From the NCBI RefSeq assembly GCF_900141905.1, contig NZ_FQZF01000003.1, positions 1-64,000 on the forward strand: a stretch of DNA of 64,000 bases, read 5' to 3'. The position numbers and the translations under genes are program-made. The notes under the pieces are model-generated. The model saw only the letters and a program-made list of their open reading frames with translations. It was not told the origin of the DNA and searched no databases. Below are positions 1-8,233 of this stretch, in pieces; the first letter of the stretch is position 1; each line of letters opens with the position of its first letter. The stretch comes from Muricoccus roseus (GTDB lineage: Bacteria; Pseudomonadota; Alphaproteobacteria; Acetobacterales; Acetobacteraceae).

Positions 1-120
1 ATGACCCGAGGCGCACCGTCAGCCGAATGACTCCAACTCGAAGAAAAAGAAGAAGGTGAGGGGTCCGGGGAGAGGAAGAATTCCTTCTTCCTCTCCCCGG
101 GACAGACCATCAGCCCCGGA
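1..120. repeat. Copy A of a dispersed hairpin repeat
   Basis: This non-coding stretch shares two blocks with 21505-21621. The first block is at 3-20 (compare 21505-21522). The second is a strong hairpin at 65-80/85-100, a perfect 16-bp stem with loop TTCC (compare 21579-21621). Both copies lie just 3' of a minus-strand gene, so the hairpin may also end transcription of the lyase gene. Positions 3-13 look like the right arm of a stem whose left arm is outside the window. Confidence 0.7.
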
Positions 121-1023
121 TCAGGCCGCCTGCCGCACCGCCGGCACGCCGCGCAGCCGCCCGCCCGGCGTGCCACCCGGCACGGCCGCCGCGAGGTCCG
201 CGGCCTCGAGCAGCCCCTTCCAGTCGATCCCGGTTTCCACCCCCATGCGGTGGAACAGCCAGACCACGTCCTCGGTCGCCACATTCCCCGTCGCGCCCGG
301 GGCGAAGGGGCAGCCGCCCAGCCCGCCGGCCGCGGAATCGAAGATGCGGACCCCGGCTTCCCAGGCCGCGGAGACATTGGCGACGCCCATCCCGTAGGTG
401 TCGTGGCCATGGAAGGCGAAGCGCTCCCCCCAGAGGTGATGCGCCCGCTCGAACATCCGGCGCACCTGGTCGGGGGATGCGTTGCCGGTGGTGTCGGCCA
501 GCGCGATCTCCATGCCGGGGTCCAGCGCCACGATGCGCTCCACCCAGCCCAGCGCCTCCTCCTCCGGCACCACCCCTTCGAAGGGGCAGTGGAAGACGGT
601 GGAGAGATTGAAGCGCACCAGCAGCCCGGCCGCGTTCGCGTCCTGCACGATGGCCGCCAGGTCCGCGAAGGATTCCTCGCGCGTGCGGTTCAGGTTGGAC
701 CGGTTGTGGCTCTCGGTGGCCGACATGAAGAGGCCCAGCCGCTGCGCGCCGGAGCGCGCGGCCAGCTCGAAGCCCTTCCGGTTCGGCACCAGCACGGTGG
801 ATTCCAGCCCTGGCAGCGCCAGCGCCGCCTTCAGCACCTCGCCCGTATCCGCCATCTGCGGCACGGCGCGCGGCGAGACGAAGGAGCCGATCTCCATCCG
901 CCGGATGCCGGCCGCATGGAGGGCGCGGACCATGGCGATCTTCGTCTCGGTCGGGACGAAGGGGCCGATGGATTGCAGGCCGTCGCGCGGGGCGACGTCG
1001 CTGATGATGGCCCGCTCGGTCAT
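121..1023 (-). CDS. Hydroxymethylglutaryl-CoA lyase-like protein
   Basis: A 300-residue TIM-barrel aldolase of the HMGL/DRE-TIM family, which cleaves 3-hydroxy-3-methylglutaryl-CoA or a close analogue to acetyl-CoA and a keto acid. The N-terminal DVAPRDGLQ segment holds the catalytic Arg-Asp. FHGHDTYGMG supplies the metal-binding HxH. GGLGGCPFAPGATGN near residue 240 is the HMG-CoA lyase signature with its Cys. Length fits the family. The start overlaps the stop of the upstream CoA-transferase by 4 nt (ATGA), so the two are probably translationally coupled. The pairing suggests CoA activation of a branched or dicarboxylic acid followed by C-C cleavage; the exact substrate cannot be read from sequence. 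mvaB is the usual name if the substrate is HMG-CoA. Confidence 0.87.
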   Translation of the reverse strand: MTERAIISDVAPRDGLQSIGPFVPTETKIAMVRALHAAGIRRMEIGSFVSPRAVPQMADTGEVLKAALALPGLESTVLVPNRKGFELAARSGAQRLGLFMSATESHNRSNLNRTREESFADLAAIVQDANAAGLLVRFNLSTVFHCPFEGVVPEEEALGWVERIVALDPGMEIALADTTGNASPDQVRRMFERAHHLWGERFAFHGHDTYGMGVANVSAAWEAGVRIFDSAAGGLGGCPFAPGATGNVATEDVVWLFHRMGVETGIDWKGLLEAADLAAAVPGGTPGGRLRGVPAVRQAA

Positions 1024-2261
1024 GTCGTTTCCTCCTTCAGCGTCTCGCCCAGCAGGGTCCCGAAGACGTGGTCGTTATGTTGGCCGATGGCGGGCCCCGG
1101 CCAGCGCACCATGTCACGTGGCGGCACGCCTTCGAAGCGGAAGGGGGCGGCGGGGTGGGGCACGTCGGTGCCCACCAGCGGGTCCGGCACGGCCAGCATC
1201 ATGTCGCGGGCCTGGAAGTGCGGGTCCTCCACGCAGTCCCGCATGTCGTAGAGCCTGGAGCACGGGACCTGCACGGCTTCCAGCGCATCCTGCGCCTCCT
1301 TCGCCGGCAGGGTGCGGGTCCAGGCGGCGATGGCCTCATCCAGCTCCGCCGCATGGGCGCAGCGGCCGGAATTGCCGGCCATGCGCGGATCCTCAGCTAG
1401 GTCCGGGCGGCCGATGCGGGTCATCAGGCGGCGGTAAATCAGGTCCGAATTCCCCGCCACCGCCAGCCATTTCCCGTCGGCGCAGGGATAGGTGTTGGTC
1501 GGCGCGGCGCTGGGCAGGGCGGCACCCATGGGCTGGCGGATGCGGCCGAGCAGCCCGTATTCCGGCAGCATTCCCTCCATCAGCGAGAAGACGGAGGAGA
1601 CGAGGTCGAGGTCGATCGTCGTCCCCTTGCCTCCCATGGGGCCTTCCGCGTTGCGGTCCCGCCCCCAGCAGGCCGAGACGAGGGCCAGCGCCGCGTACAT
1701 CCCCGCGAGGTCGTCGCTGATGGAGACCCCGCAGCGCGGCGGCGGCAGGTCGGTCTGGCCGGGATTGGCGGTCAGGTGGCGCAACCCGCCCATCGCCTCG
1801 CCGATGGCACCGAAGGCGGGCTTATCGCGATACGGCCCGTCCTGGCCGTAGCCGGAGACGCGGGCGATGACGAGGCGCGGATTCTCCGCCCGCAGCACCT
1901 CCGGGCCGAGCCCGATGCGCTCGAGATAGCCGGGGCGGAAATTCTCCACCAGCGCATCGGCACGGGCACAGAGCGCCCGCACGCGCCGCTGCCCCTCCTC
2001 GCTCTTCAGGTCCAGCGTGACCGAGAGCTTGTTGCGGCCATGGATGCTGAACCACACCGCCTGCCCGTTCACCCTCGCGCCCCAATCCCGGTGCGGGTCG
2101 CCCTCCGGCGGCTCCACCTTGATCACCTCGGCCCCGAGATCGGCGAGGAGGCGGGTGGCGAAGGGGGCGGCGATGTAATGGCCCAGCTCCACCACCCGCA
2201 GCCCGGTCAGGGGCAGGCGGGGGTCTTCCGGCGGCGCGGCGGGGCCGGTGGGGTCCGGCAT
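1020..2261 (-). CDS. Class III CoA-transferase (CaiB/BaiF family)
   Basis: A 413-residue family III CoA-transferase that moves CoA between carboxylic acids through an aspartyl-CoA intermediate. The start is typical of the family (GLRVVELGHYIAAPFATRLLADLGAEVIKVE, here residues about 20-50, quoted in parts: LRVVELGHY, LADLGAEVIKVE). LVENFRPG and the RNKLSVTLDLK strand are family landmarks. It overlaps the downstream lyase gene by 4 nt, so CoA activation and cleavage appear to be one pathway. The acyl substrate is unknown. Members include succinyl-CoA:mesaconate, itaconate and carnitine transferases, and sequence alone does not separate them. Confidence 0.9.
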   Translation of the reverse strand: MPDPTGPAAPPEDPRLPLTGLRVVELGHYIAAPFATRLLADLGAEVIKVEPPEGDPHRDWGARVNGQAVWFSIHGRNKLSVTLDLKSEEGQRRVRALCARADALVENFRPGYLERIGLGPEVLRAENPRLVIARVSGYGQDGPYRDKPAFGAIGEAMGGLRHLTANPGQTDLPPPRCGVSISDDLAGMYAALALVSACWGRDRNAEGPMGGKGTTIDLDLVSSVFSLMEGMLPEYGLLGRIRQPMGAALPSAAPTNTYPCADGKWLAVAGNSDLIYRRLMTRIGRPDLAEDPRMAGNSGRCAHAAELDEAIAAWTRTLPAKEAQDALEAVQVPCSRLYDMRDCVEDPHFQARDMMLAVPDPLVGTDVPHPAAPFRFEGVPPRDMVRWPGPAIGQHNDHVFGTLLGETLKEETT

Positions 2262-2318
2262 GGGCGATCCTCCTGAGCGGGAGGCGATGTTCCCCGGCCG
2301 CGCCGCCGTGGCAAGGGG

Positions 2319-3230
2319 TCAGCGCCCCCCTTCGAGGACCTCGCGCAGCGTGGTCCAGGTGAGCCGGGGGTAGCGGTCGTTGTCGAGCGGGGTGAGCTTG
2401 CCCTGGCCGCTGAACATGTCGCGCAGGTATTGCAGCCCCTGCCAGGGCGGGAAGACCTGGCCCTTGCCGGGGGCGAGGATCCGCGCGGCGCGGATCATGG
2501 CCGAGAGGGTGCGGGTGCCGCCGAGGCCCGTGGGGGTGAAGGCGCGGCCGTGGACTTCGGTGGCGATGCGCGCGAGGTCGCGCGCGCTCGCCTCGGAGCC
2601 GGCGATGCGGAGGATGCGGGGGGTGCCGTCGTCCAGCGCCGCCTCGGCGGTGAAGGCGGCGACGTCGTCCTTTGCGGTGAAGTCCAGCTTCTGGTCGGGG
2701 CTGTTCCAGTAAAGGACGCGGCCGAGGCGCGGGAGGATGAGAGGCATCTCCCCCGCCAGCATGTCCGCGAAGCCGCCGTTGAGGATCGAGGTGGCACGGA
2801 TGGGAGCGGCGTCCAGCAGGCCATGGAATGCGCGGCGCAGGTCCAGGTTGCGGTTGCCGCCGGGGGTGGTCCTGGTGAAGTCCAGCGAGAAGTCGGAGGG
2901 GATGAAGCGCGGAACCCCGGCCGCCACCGCGGCGCGGAGCAGGACGGACTGGGTGCCGATGATGGTGTGCTCCAGCCCGTTCAGGGCGGAGACGATGCAG
3001 GCGGCGCCCTCGCAGGCCCCGGTCATCGCGGCCTCGTCGTCCAGGTCCAAGGCAAGCGGCTCGATGCCCTGGTGGCGTAGGGCGAGGACGCGGCCGGCCT
3101 CGGTGCCGCGGCGAATGGGGGCGACGACCGCGGCGCCGCGCGCGCGCAGGGCACGGGCGATGCGCCCGCCAAGGTCGCCGGTCGCCCCGGCGACCAGGAT
3201 GCGGGGCGGCTCGGCGCCATGGTCGGACAT
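2319..3230 (-). CDS. NmrA-like NAD(P)-binding reductase
   Basis: A 303-residue atypical short-chain dehydrogenase. A Rossmann fold opens the protein with the nucleotide-binding motif GATGDLGGRIARAL near residue 15. The layout resembles the NmrA/isoflavone reductase family, with the segment RFIPSDFSLDF where that family carries its substrate loop, and no obvious YxxxK pair. Such proteins are either NADPH-dependent reductases of aromatic or alkyl compounds or redox sensors. The gene follows the CoA-transferase on the same strand with a gap of about 57 nt. Its substrate cannot be inferred. Confidence 0.75.
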   Translation of the reverse strand: MSDHGAEPPRILVAGATGDLGGRIARALRARGAAVVAPIRRGTEAGRVLALRHQGIEPLALDLDDEAAMTGACEGAACIVSALNGLEHTIIGTQSVLLRAAVAAGVPRFIPSDFSLDFTRTTPGGNRNLDLRRAFHGLLDAAPIRATSILNGGFADMLAGEMPLILPRLGRVLYWNSPDQKLDFTAKDDVAAFTAEAALDDGTPRILRIAGSEASARDLARIATEVHGRAFTPTGLGGTRTLSAMIRAARILAPGKGQVFPPWQGLQYLRDMFSGQGKLTPLDNDRYPRLTWTTLREVLEGGR

Positions 3231-3294
3231 GCCGTCTTACCCCACCATCCCGGAGGGCGGATGTTGGGGCAGACCGCCCGGGCGCAAGGCCGGA

Positions 3295-4584
3295 TCAGCG
3301 TAGCGACGCCAGGGCCGAGACGGCGGCGGAGAGGTCGGGGGTGCCGTGGCGCAGGGCGGCCATGCTCTCCGCATCGGCGGTGAGGGCGTGCCAGAGGATG
3401 GCGCCCGCGATCTCCGTGGCGGCCCGCAGCTCTTCCATCGGCACGGCGTCGCGCGTGTCGGCGGCGGTCAGCAGGCGGGAAAGGCGGCTCTCCGGCTCGC
3501 CGAACCCCGCGATCAGGCGGAAGGCGGGCACGCCCCGGGCGGCGAAATTCGCGTGGTCGCTGCTGACGGAGACGGGCTCGTGCATCGCCAGGGCGGGGCC
3601 GGCGGCCTCGCGCAGGAAGCCGGGCAGCGCCGGATATTGCGAGGTGAGCGCGGTGAGGCGCGGCGAACCGGCGATGCTATCGAGGTTGATGTTGAGCGCC
3701 ATTCCCGCGATCTCGGCCTCCGGCAGCGTCGCCAGCCAGGCGCGCGAGCCCCAGAGCGACCATTCCTCCGCGCCAAAGACGCAGACGCGCAGCCCGCGCG
3801 GCAGGCCGGCCAGATGCGGCGCGGCGGTGCGGGCCAGGCTCAGCAGGGCGGCCACGCCGGTGGCATTGTCGATCGCGCTCTCGGCCAGCGCATGGCCATC
3901 CAGATGCGCGGAGAGGACGACGCGCCCCGGCCCGGCGCCGGGGATGTCCAGGATCAGGTTCGGTGCCTCCGTCATGGCGCGGCGGCCTTGGAGGCTGAAC
4001 CGCGCGCGACCGGCCCCGACCAGCCGGCGCGCCCCCTCGATCCCCACCCCGAAGCAGGGGACGGGGCAGGCATTGGCGCCGCCGGCCACGGGGCCGTAGC
4101 CCTCGAAGGGCTGCACCATCACCGCCGCGGCCGCACCGGCCGCCGCCGCCGCCGCCAGCTTCAGGCGGCGATGGATGGTGCCGGGCGAGAAGGCGTATTC
4201 GTGCCGCAGCAGCACCGCGCGGCCGCGCAGCCTCTCCCCGGCCGCCGCGATCTCGTCCGGCGTGCCCCGGCCGAGATCCACCACCTCCAGCTCCACCCCC
4301 TCCTCCGGCGTGGAGACGGAGCCCGGGAGGGCGGCGCAAGGCACCGGCCCGGCCTCGCCGGGAAGGACGATGGAAACCGCGTCCAGCGTCCAGCCGCGGA
4401 AGGGGGCGTGGAAGGTGCTCAGCGTGCCCGCGCCCATGGCGCGTAGACGCGCCGCCAGCAGCGCGAAGGCGGCCTCGGCGCTCGGCGAGCCCTGAAGGCG
4501 CCCGCCCGTGTCGCAGATGGCGTTGAAGTCGGCCTCCAGCGCCGGGGCATCGGCGCGGAGGGCGGCGAGGAAGGCGTCGCGCAT
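3295..4584 (-). CDS. M28 family metallopeptidase
   Basis: A 429-residue zinc aminopeptidase-like protein. The start at 4584 (MRDAFLAALRAD) overlaps the stop of the upstream tctC gene by one base (TGATG); the longer open frame upstream of it lies inside tctC. Metal ligands of the M28 fold are visible in order: SAHLDGHALAESAIDNATG (His, then bridging Asp), FGAEEWSLWGS (catalytic Glu-Glu), NLDSIAG (Asp) and SSDHANF (His). A PA-like domain appears inserted before the catalytic domain (about residues 90-200). No clear signal peptide is seen, so it may be cytoplasmic. Coupling to a solute receptor suggests it processes an imported peptide or N-acyl amino acid. Confidence 0.85.
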   Translation of the reverse strand: MRDAFLAALRADAPALEADFNAICDTGGRLQGSPSAEAAFALLAARLRAMGAGTLSTFHAPFRGWTLDAVSIVLPGEAGPVPCAALPGSVSTPEEGVELEVVDLGRGTPDEIAAAGERLRGRAVLLRHEYAFSPGTIHRRLKLAAAAAAGAAAAVMVQPFEGYGPVAGGANACPVPCFGVGIEGARRLVGAGRARFSLQGRRAMTEAPNLILDIPGAGPGRVVLSAHLDGHALAESAIDNATGVAALLSLARTAAPHLAGLPRGLRVCVFGAEEWSLWGSRAWLATLPEAEIAGMALNINLDSIAGSPRLTALTSQYPALPGFLREAAGPALAMHEPVSVSSDHANFAARGVPAFRLIAGFGEPESRLSRLLTAADTRDAVPMEELRAATEIAGAILWHALTADAESMAALRHGTPDLSAAVSALASLR

Positions 4585-5555
4585 CACGGCACGCTCACCC
4601 CGGCGGCGCGCGCCACGCGCGACCAGTTGGCGAACTCGCTTTCCAGCAGGGCGGCAAAGGGCGCCGGGCCACGCGGGCGAACCTCGATCCCCAGCGCCGC
4701 GAAACGGTCCTTCACCGCCGCATCCTCCATCGCGGTGGCCGTCGCGGCCTCCAGCCGGGCGAGCACGGCATCGGGCGTCGCGCGCGGGGCTAGCAAGCCC
4801 CACCAGTTGCTGCACACCATGTCCACCCCGCCCTCCCGCATGGTGGGCAGCTCGGGCAGCGCCGCGATGCGAGCGGGCGCGGCGACCGCGAGCGGGCGCA
4901 CCTGCCCGTCCTTCAGAGGGCCGGACGCCGAGAGGGTGGAGGAGATGATCGCGTCGATCTGCCCCGCCACCACATCCAGCAGCGCCGGGCCCGAGCCGCG
5001 ATAGGGCACCACGGTGAACCGGGCGCCCGTGAGCTGGCCGAGCCATTCGGGCACGAGATGCGTCAGGCTGCCGACGCCGGAGCTGCCGAAGGTGATTCCC
5101 TCCGGCTGCGCCTTCGCCGCGGCGATGAAGGCCGGCAGGTCGCGCGGGGCGAGGCTCGGCTTGACCATGAGGATCATCGAGACGGCGCCGAACAGCGTCA
5201 CCGGGCGGAAATCCCGCGCGGGGTCGTAGGGCACGCGAGTCTGCACTGCGGGGATGATGGTGTGCGGGCTGTCGGCCACCAGGAAGGTATGGCCGTCCTC
5301 GGCCCGCGCCGCGGCTTCGGTGCCGATGATGGCGCCGCCGCCCGGGCGGTTCTCGACGATCACGGACTGGCCGAGCGCGGCCTGGAGCGGCGACTGGATC
5401 GCGCGGGCGAGCACGTCGGAGGGCCCGCCGGCGGCATAGGGCACGATCAGCCGGATGGGGCGGCTCGGCCAGGCGGGCTGGGCGTTCGCGCGGGCGGCCA
5501 GGGCCAGCGGGGCGGCAAGGCCGCCCAGGAGCAGGGCGCGGCGGGGGGCGTTCAT
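4584..5555 (-). CDS. Tripartite tricarboxylate transporter receptor (Bug/TctC family)
   Basis: A 323-residue periplasmic binding protein. It opens with an RR-containing signal sequence (APRRALLLGGLAAPLALAARANA) and continues with the family motif WPSRPIRLIVPYAAGGPSD. PGGGAIIGTEAAA and FGSSGVGSLTHL are typical Bug loops that bind carboxylates. No tctA or tctB membrane genes lie nearby, as is usual for orphan members in Acetobacteraceae and Burkholderiales. It is coupled to the M28 peptidase gene downstream. The ligand is unknown. Confidence 0.92.
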   Translation of the reverse strand: MNAPRRALLLGGLAAPLALAARANAQPAWPSRPIRLIVPYAAGGPSDVLARAIQSPLQAALGQSVIVENRPGGGAIIGTEAAARAEDGHTFLVADSPHTIIPAVQTRVPYDPARDFRPVTLFGAVSMILMVKPSLAPRDLPAFIAAAKAQPEGITFGSSGVGSLTHLVPEWLGQLTGARFTVVPYRGSGPALLDVVAGQIDAIISSTLSASGPLKDGQVRPLAVAAPARIAALPELPTMREGGVDMVCSNWWGLLAPRATPDAVLARLEAATATAMEDAAVKDRFAALGIEVRPRGPAPFAALLESEFANWSRVARAAGVSVP

Positions 5556-5696
5556 CGGTACGGGAACCTGTCAGCTCGGGTTAGGGATCTCCCTGCCCGG
5601 CTGGCCGGGCCGCCCTCTCCGGGGTCTTGCCCCCGTTGTGCCGGGGTTGGGCGCAACCTCGCCCCCGGCGGCGCGACTGGCAAGCCATCGGCCCGC

Positions 5697-5710
5697 TTGA
5701 CCTGCGTCAA
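5697..5710 (+). promoter_or_regulatory. FNR/FnrL-type binding site upstream of hemN
   Basis: The sequence TTGACCTGCGTCAA matches the FNR/FnrL/FixK consensus TTGA-N6-TCAA exactly. It lies about 35 bp before the hemN start codon, in the divergent spacer with the tctC gene. Oxygen-independent coproporphyrinogen oxidase genes are classical FNR targets in alphaproteobacteria, so low-oxygen induction is the natural reading. Regulation itself is inferred. Confidence 0.85.
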
Positions 5711-5744
5711 GGCGGGCCGGGCGCGCCCGGCCTATCGCCAGCCC

Positions 5745-7091
5745 ATGTCCCAGGCCGAAGCCCCCTCCCGCGCGCTGCTCGCCCTCGCCGAGGCCCGGGT
5801 GCCCCGCTACACGAGCTACCCCACGGCCGCGCAGTTCGGGGCGCTGGACGAGGCAACCTATCGCCGCTGGCTGCGCGAAGGCGTCCGCGCCTCGGACCCA
5901 CTCTCCCTCTACCTGCATGTGCCCTATTGCCGGGACCTCTGCTGGTACTGCGCCTGCCATACGAAGGCCACGCGGTCCGAGGCGCGGATCCAGGCCTTCG
6001 CCGAGGCGCTGGAAGCCGAAGCGGCGCTGCTGGAAGCGGCCCTGCCCGCGCATGGCGGCGTGTCGCATCTCCATTTCGGCGGCGGCACGCCCTCGATCCT
6101 CGGGCCGACGCGCATGGCGGGCCTCGTCGCGACCCTGCGGGCCCGCTTCGGCCTTCGGCCCGGCGCGGAGGTGGCGATCGAGCTGGACCCGCGCACGCTG
6201 GACGAGGCGATGGTGGACATGCTCGGCGCCCTCGGCTTCACCCGGGCGAGCCTCGGCGTGCAGGACATCGCGCCCGATGTGCAGGCACGGATCGGCCGCC
6301 CGCAGCCGAAGGAACTGGTGGCGGTGGGCGTGGAGCGCCTGCGCCGCGCCGGGATCGGCGGGATCAATATCGACCTGATGTACGGCCTCCCCACCCAGAC
6401 GGTGGAGCATGTGCGGGCCAGCGCGCGCTTCGCCGCCTCGCTGGGCGCGGACCGCATCGCAGTGTTCGGCTATGCCCATGTGGCCTGGATGAAGCCGCAC
6501 CAGAAGGCGATCGACGCCGCCACCCTGCCGGGGATCGAGGCGCGGCTGGAGCAGGCCGAGGCGGCGGAGGCCGAGCTGAAGGCAGCGGGCTACGCGCCCC
6601 TGGGGCTGGACCACTTCGCGAAACCCTCCGATCCGCTGGCGCGGGCCGCCGCCGCCGGGCGCCTGCGGCGAAACTTCCAGGGCTACACGACCGATGACGC
6701 GCCGGTGCTGCTCGGCCTCGGCCCCTCCGCGATCGGCACGCTGCCCGGTGGCCATGCGCAGAACATGCTGGACGAGCGGGCCTATGGGGCGGCGGTGGCC
6801 GAAGGCCGGCTGCCCGTGGCCCGGGGCGTCGCGGTGACGGCGGAGGATCGCCACCGTGCCGCGCTGATCGAGCGGCTGATGTGCGACTTCGCCCTCGATT
6901 TGGACCGGCGCGACCCGGCCGTGGCCTCGGCGCTGGCGCGGATGGCGCCGCTGGTGGAACAGGGGCTCGTCGCGCTCTCCCCGGATCGGCTGGAGGTCAC
7001 GCCGGTCGGGCGACGCTTCGTTCGCCAGGTGGCCGCCTGCTTCGACGCCTATTGGGTGCCTGCCGCCACCCGGCACTCCTCGGCCGTCTAG
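5745..7091 (+). CDS. hemN: Oxygen-independent coproporphyrinogen III oxidase
   Basis: A 448-residue radical SAM enzyme that converts coproporphyrinogen III to protoporphyrinogen IX without oxygen in heme synthesis. The start MSQAEAPSRALLALAEARV fits the family; the frame stays open upstream but lacks homology. YLHVPYCRDLCWYCACHT carries the CxxxCxxC iron-sulfur motif plus the extra Cys of true HemN. HFGGGTPS, the SLGVQD loop, INIDLMYGLP and a YAHVAWMKPHQK segment follow in HemN order. The gene stands alone behind an FNR-type box. Confidence 0.95.
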   Translation: MSQAEAPSRALLALAEARVPRYTSYPTAAQFGALDEATYRRWLREGVRASDPLSLYLHVPYCRDLCWYCACHTKATRSEARIQAFAEALEAEAALLEAALPAHGGVSHLHFGGGTPSILGPTRMAGLVATLRARFGLRPGAEVAIELDPRTLDEAMVDMLGALGFTRASLGVQDIAPDVQARIGRPQPKELVAVGVERLRRAGIGGINIDLMYGLPTQTVEHVRASARFAASLGADRIAVFGYAHVAWMKPHQKAIDAATLPGIEARLEQAEAAEAELKAAGYAPLGLDHFAKPSDPLARAAAAGRLRRNFQGYTTDDAPVLLGLGPSAIGTLPGGHAQNMLDERAYGAAVAEGRLPVARGVAVTAEDRHRAALIERLMCDFALDLDRRDPAVASALARMAPLVEQGLVALSPDRLEVTPVGRRFVRQVAACFDAYWVPAATRHSSAV

Positions 7092-7102
7092 CCCACCGCG
7101 CC

Positions 7103-8233
7103 CTATCCCCGGCGGATCGCGACCGCCAGACCCATGGCGCTCAGGACCAGCCCGGCCAGGAAGACGGGCGCATGGGCATTGCCGGTGGCCGCGAAGAGCC
7201 AGGCGAGGGCATAGCCCGTCGCGGCCTGGGCGGCGGCATAGACCGCCGTGGCCCGGGCCCAGGCCTTGCCCGTGCCGGGGCCGGTGAGGCCGCGAAGACG
7301 ACCGAGCGTGACCGCCGATATCCCCACGCCGGAAAAGCCGGAGAGAAGCGCGGCCAGCGGGATGGCCGCCGGATGGGGCAGCAGGGCCGCGCCGAGCGCC
7401 GCTACCTGCACGCCCAGCCAGAGCGGCATGGCCCAGCGGCCCAGCCGGTCCGCCAGACGCCCTCCGCCTAGCGTCCCCGCCACGGCGCCCAGCCCGAACA
7501 GCGCCCAGACCAGACCGCCCGCCGCGAGCCCCATTCCACGCCCGCGCACCGCCAGATCAGCCAGATACACCATGGGCGGCGTCATCCCGGCGGCGGAGAA
7601 GGCATAGGCGAGGGTGACGGCACCCACCGGCCCGGCCGGACCCGTCGGGCCGGCCGCGGCGGGCGGCGGGGCCGGCGGATCGGGCCAGCGGGGATGCGCG
7701 AAGGCCCAAAGCGCGGCGGAGAGGAGGCCGAGACCGAGCCAGGCGGCCGCCACCCCGCCCGAGAGGAGGAGGGGCAGGAGAAGGGACGCGGCGATCACGC
7801 CGCCGCCGACGCCCGCGATGACGATGCCCCCCGCGGCGCCGCGGCGCCCGTCAGGGGTGACGGCCTGCACCGCCGGCCCCGCGAGCGAGATGGCCACCCC
7901 GCCCGCGACACCCGCCACGCACCGCCAGGGCGCGAGCCACGCGAAGCCGAGCGGCACGGCGCAGGCGAGGAAGGACAGGGTGGCGAGGGCCATGGTGAGG
8001 TCGAGCGCCCGGCGCGTGCCCAGCCGCGCACCCAGGAACGGCGCCGAGAGCGCGCCGATCAGATGGCCCGCGAAGGTGGTGGCCCCCAGCGCGCCCGCCT
8101 CCCCGCCGCCCACCCATCCCGCCGCCACCAGCGCGGGAAACAGCGGCACATAGCCAAAGCGGGCGAGACCGATAGTGGTGCAGAGGGCGGCGCCGCCGGC
8201 CAGCGCCGCGGCGGGCGGCGCCCTGGCCGTCAC
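7103..8233 (-). CDS. MFS transporter, YbfB/YjiJ type
   Basis: A 376-residue membrane protein with about 12 hydrophobic segments. The N-terminus (TTIGLARFGYVPLFP) is the hallmark of the YbfB/YjiJ subfamily of major facilitator transporters. A loop LGARLGTRRALD follows helix 2 as in MFS proteins. The start overlaps the stop of the sensor kinase gene by 4 nt (ATGA), so it is the third gene of a regulator-kinase-transporter operon. Export of the compound sensed by the kinase is a reasonable guess, but the substrate is unknown. Confidence 0.88.
   Translation of the reverse strand: MTARAPPAAALAGGAALCTTIGLARFGYVPLFPALVAAGWVGGGEAGALGATTFAGHLIGALSAPFLGARLGTRRALDLTMALATLSFLACAVPLGFAWLAPWRCVAGVAGGVAISLAGPAVQAVTPDGRRGAAGGIVIAGVGGGVIAASLLLPLLLSGGVAAAWLGLGLLSAALWAFAHPRWPDPPAPPPAAAGPTGPAGPVGAVTLAYAFSAAGMTPPMVYLADLAVRGRGMGLAAGGLVWALFGLGAVAGTLGGGRLADRLGRWAMPLWLGVQVAALGAALLPHPAAIPLAALLSGFSGVGISAVTLGRLRGLTGPGTGKAWARATAVYAAAQAATGYALAWLFAATGNAHAPVFLAGLVLSAMGLAVAIRRG

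Noticed and set aside
250-1251. Long antisense frames throughout the window
   Set aside because: Extended frames opposite or overlapping real genes are expected at this GC content. None has homology or start context.
5058-5744. N-terminal extension of HemN by 229 codons
   Set aside because: The extension overlaps tctC on the other strand and has no HemN similarity. ATG 5745 fits length and the FNR box.
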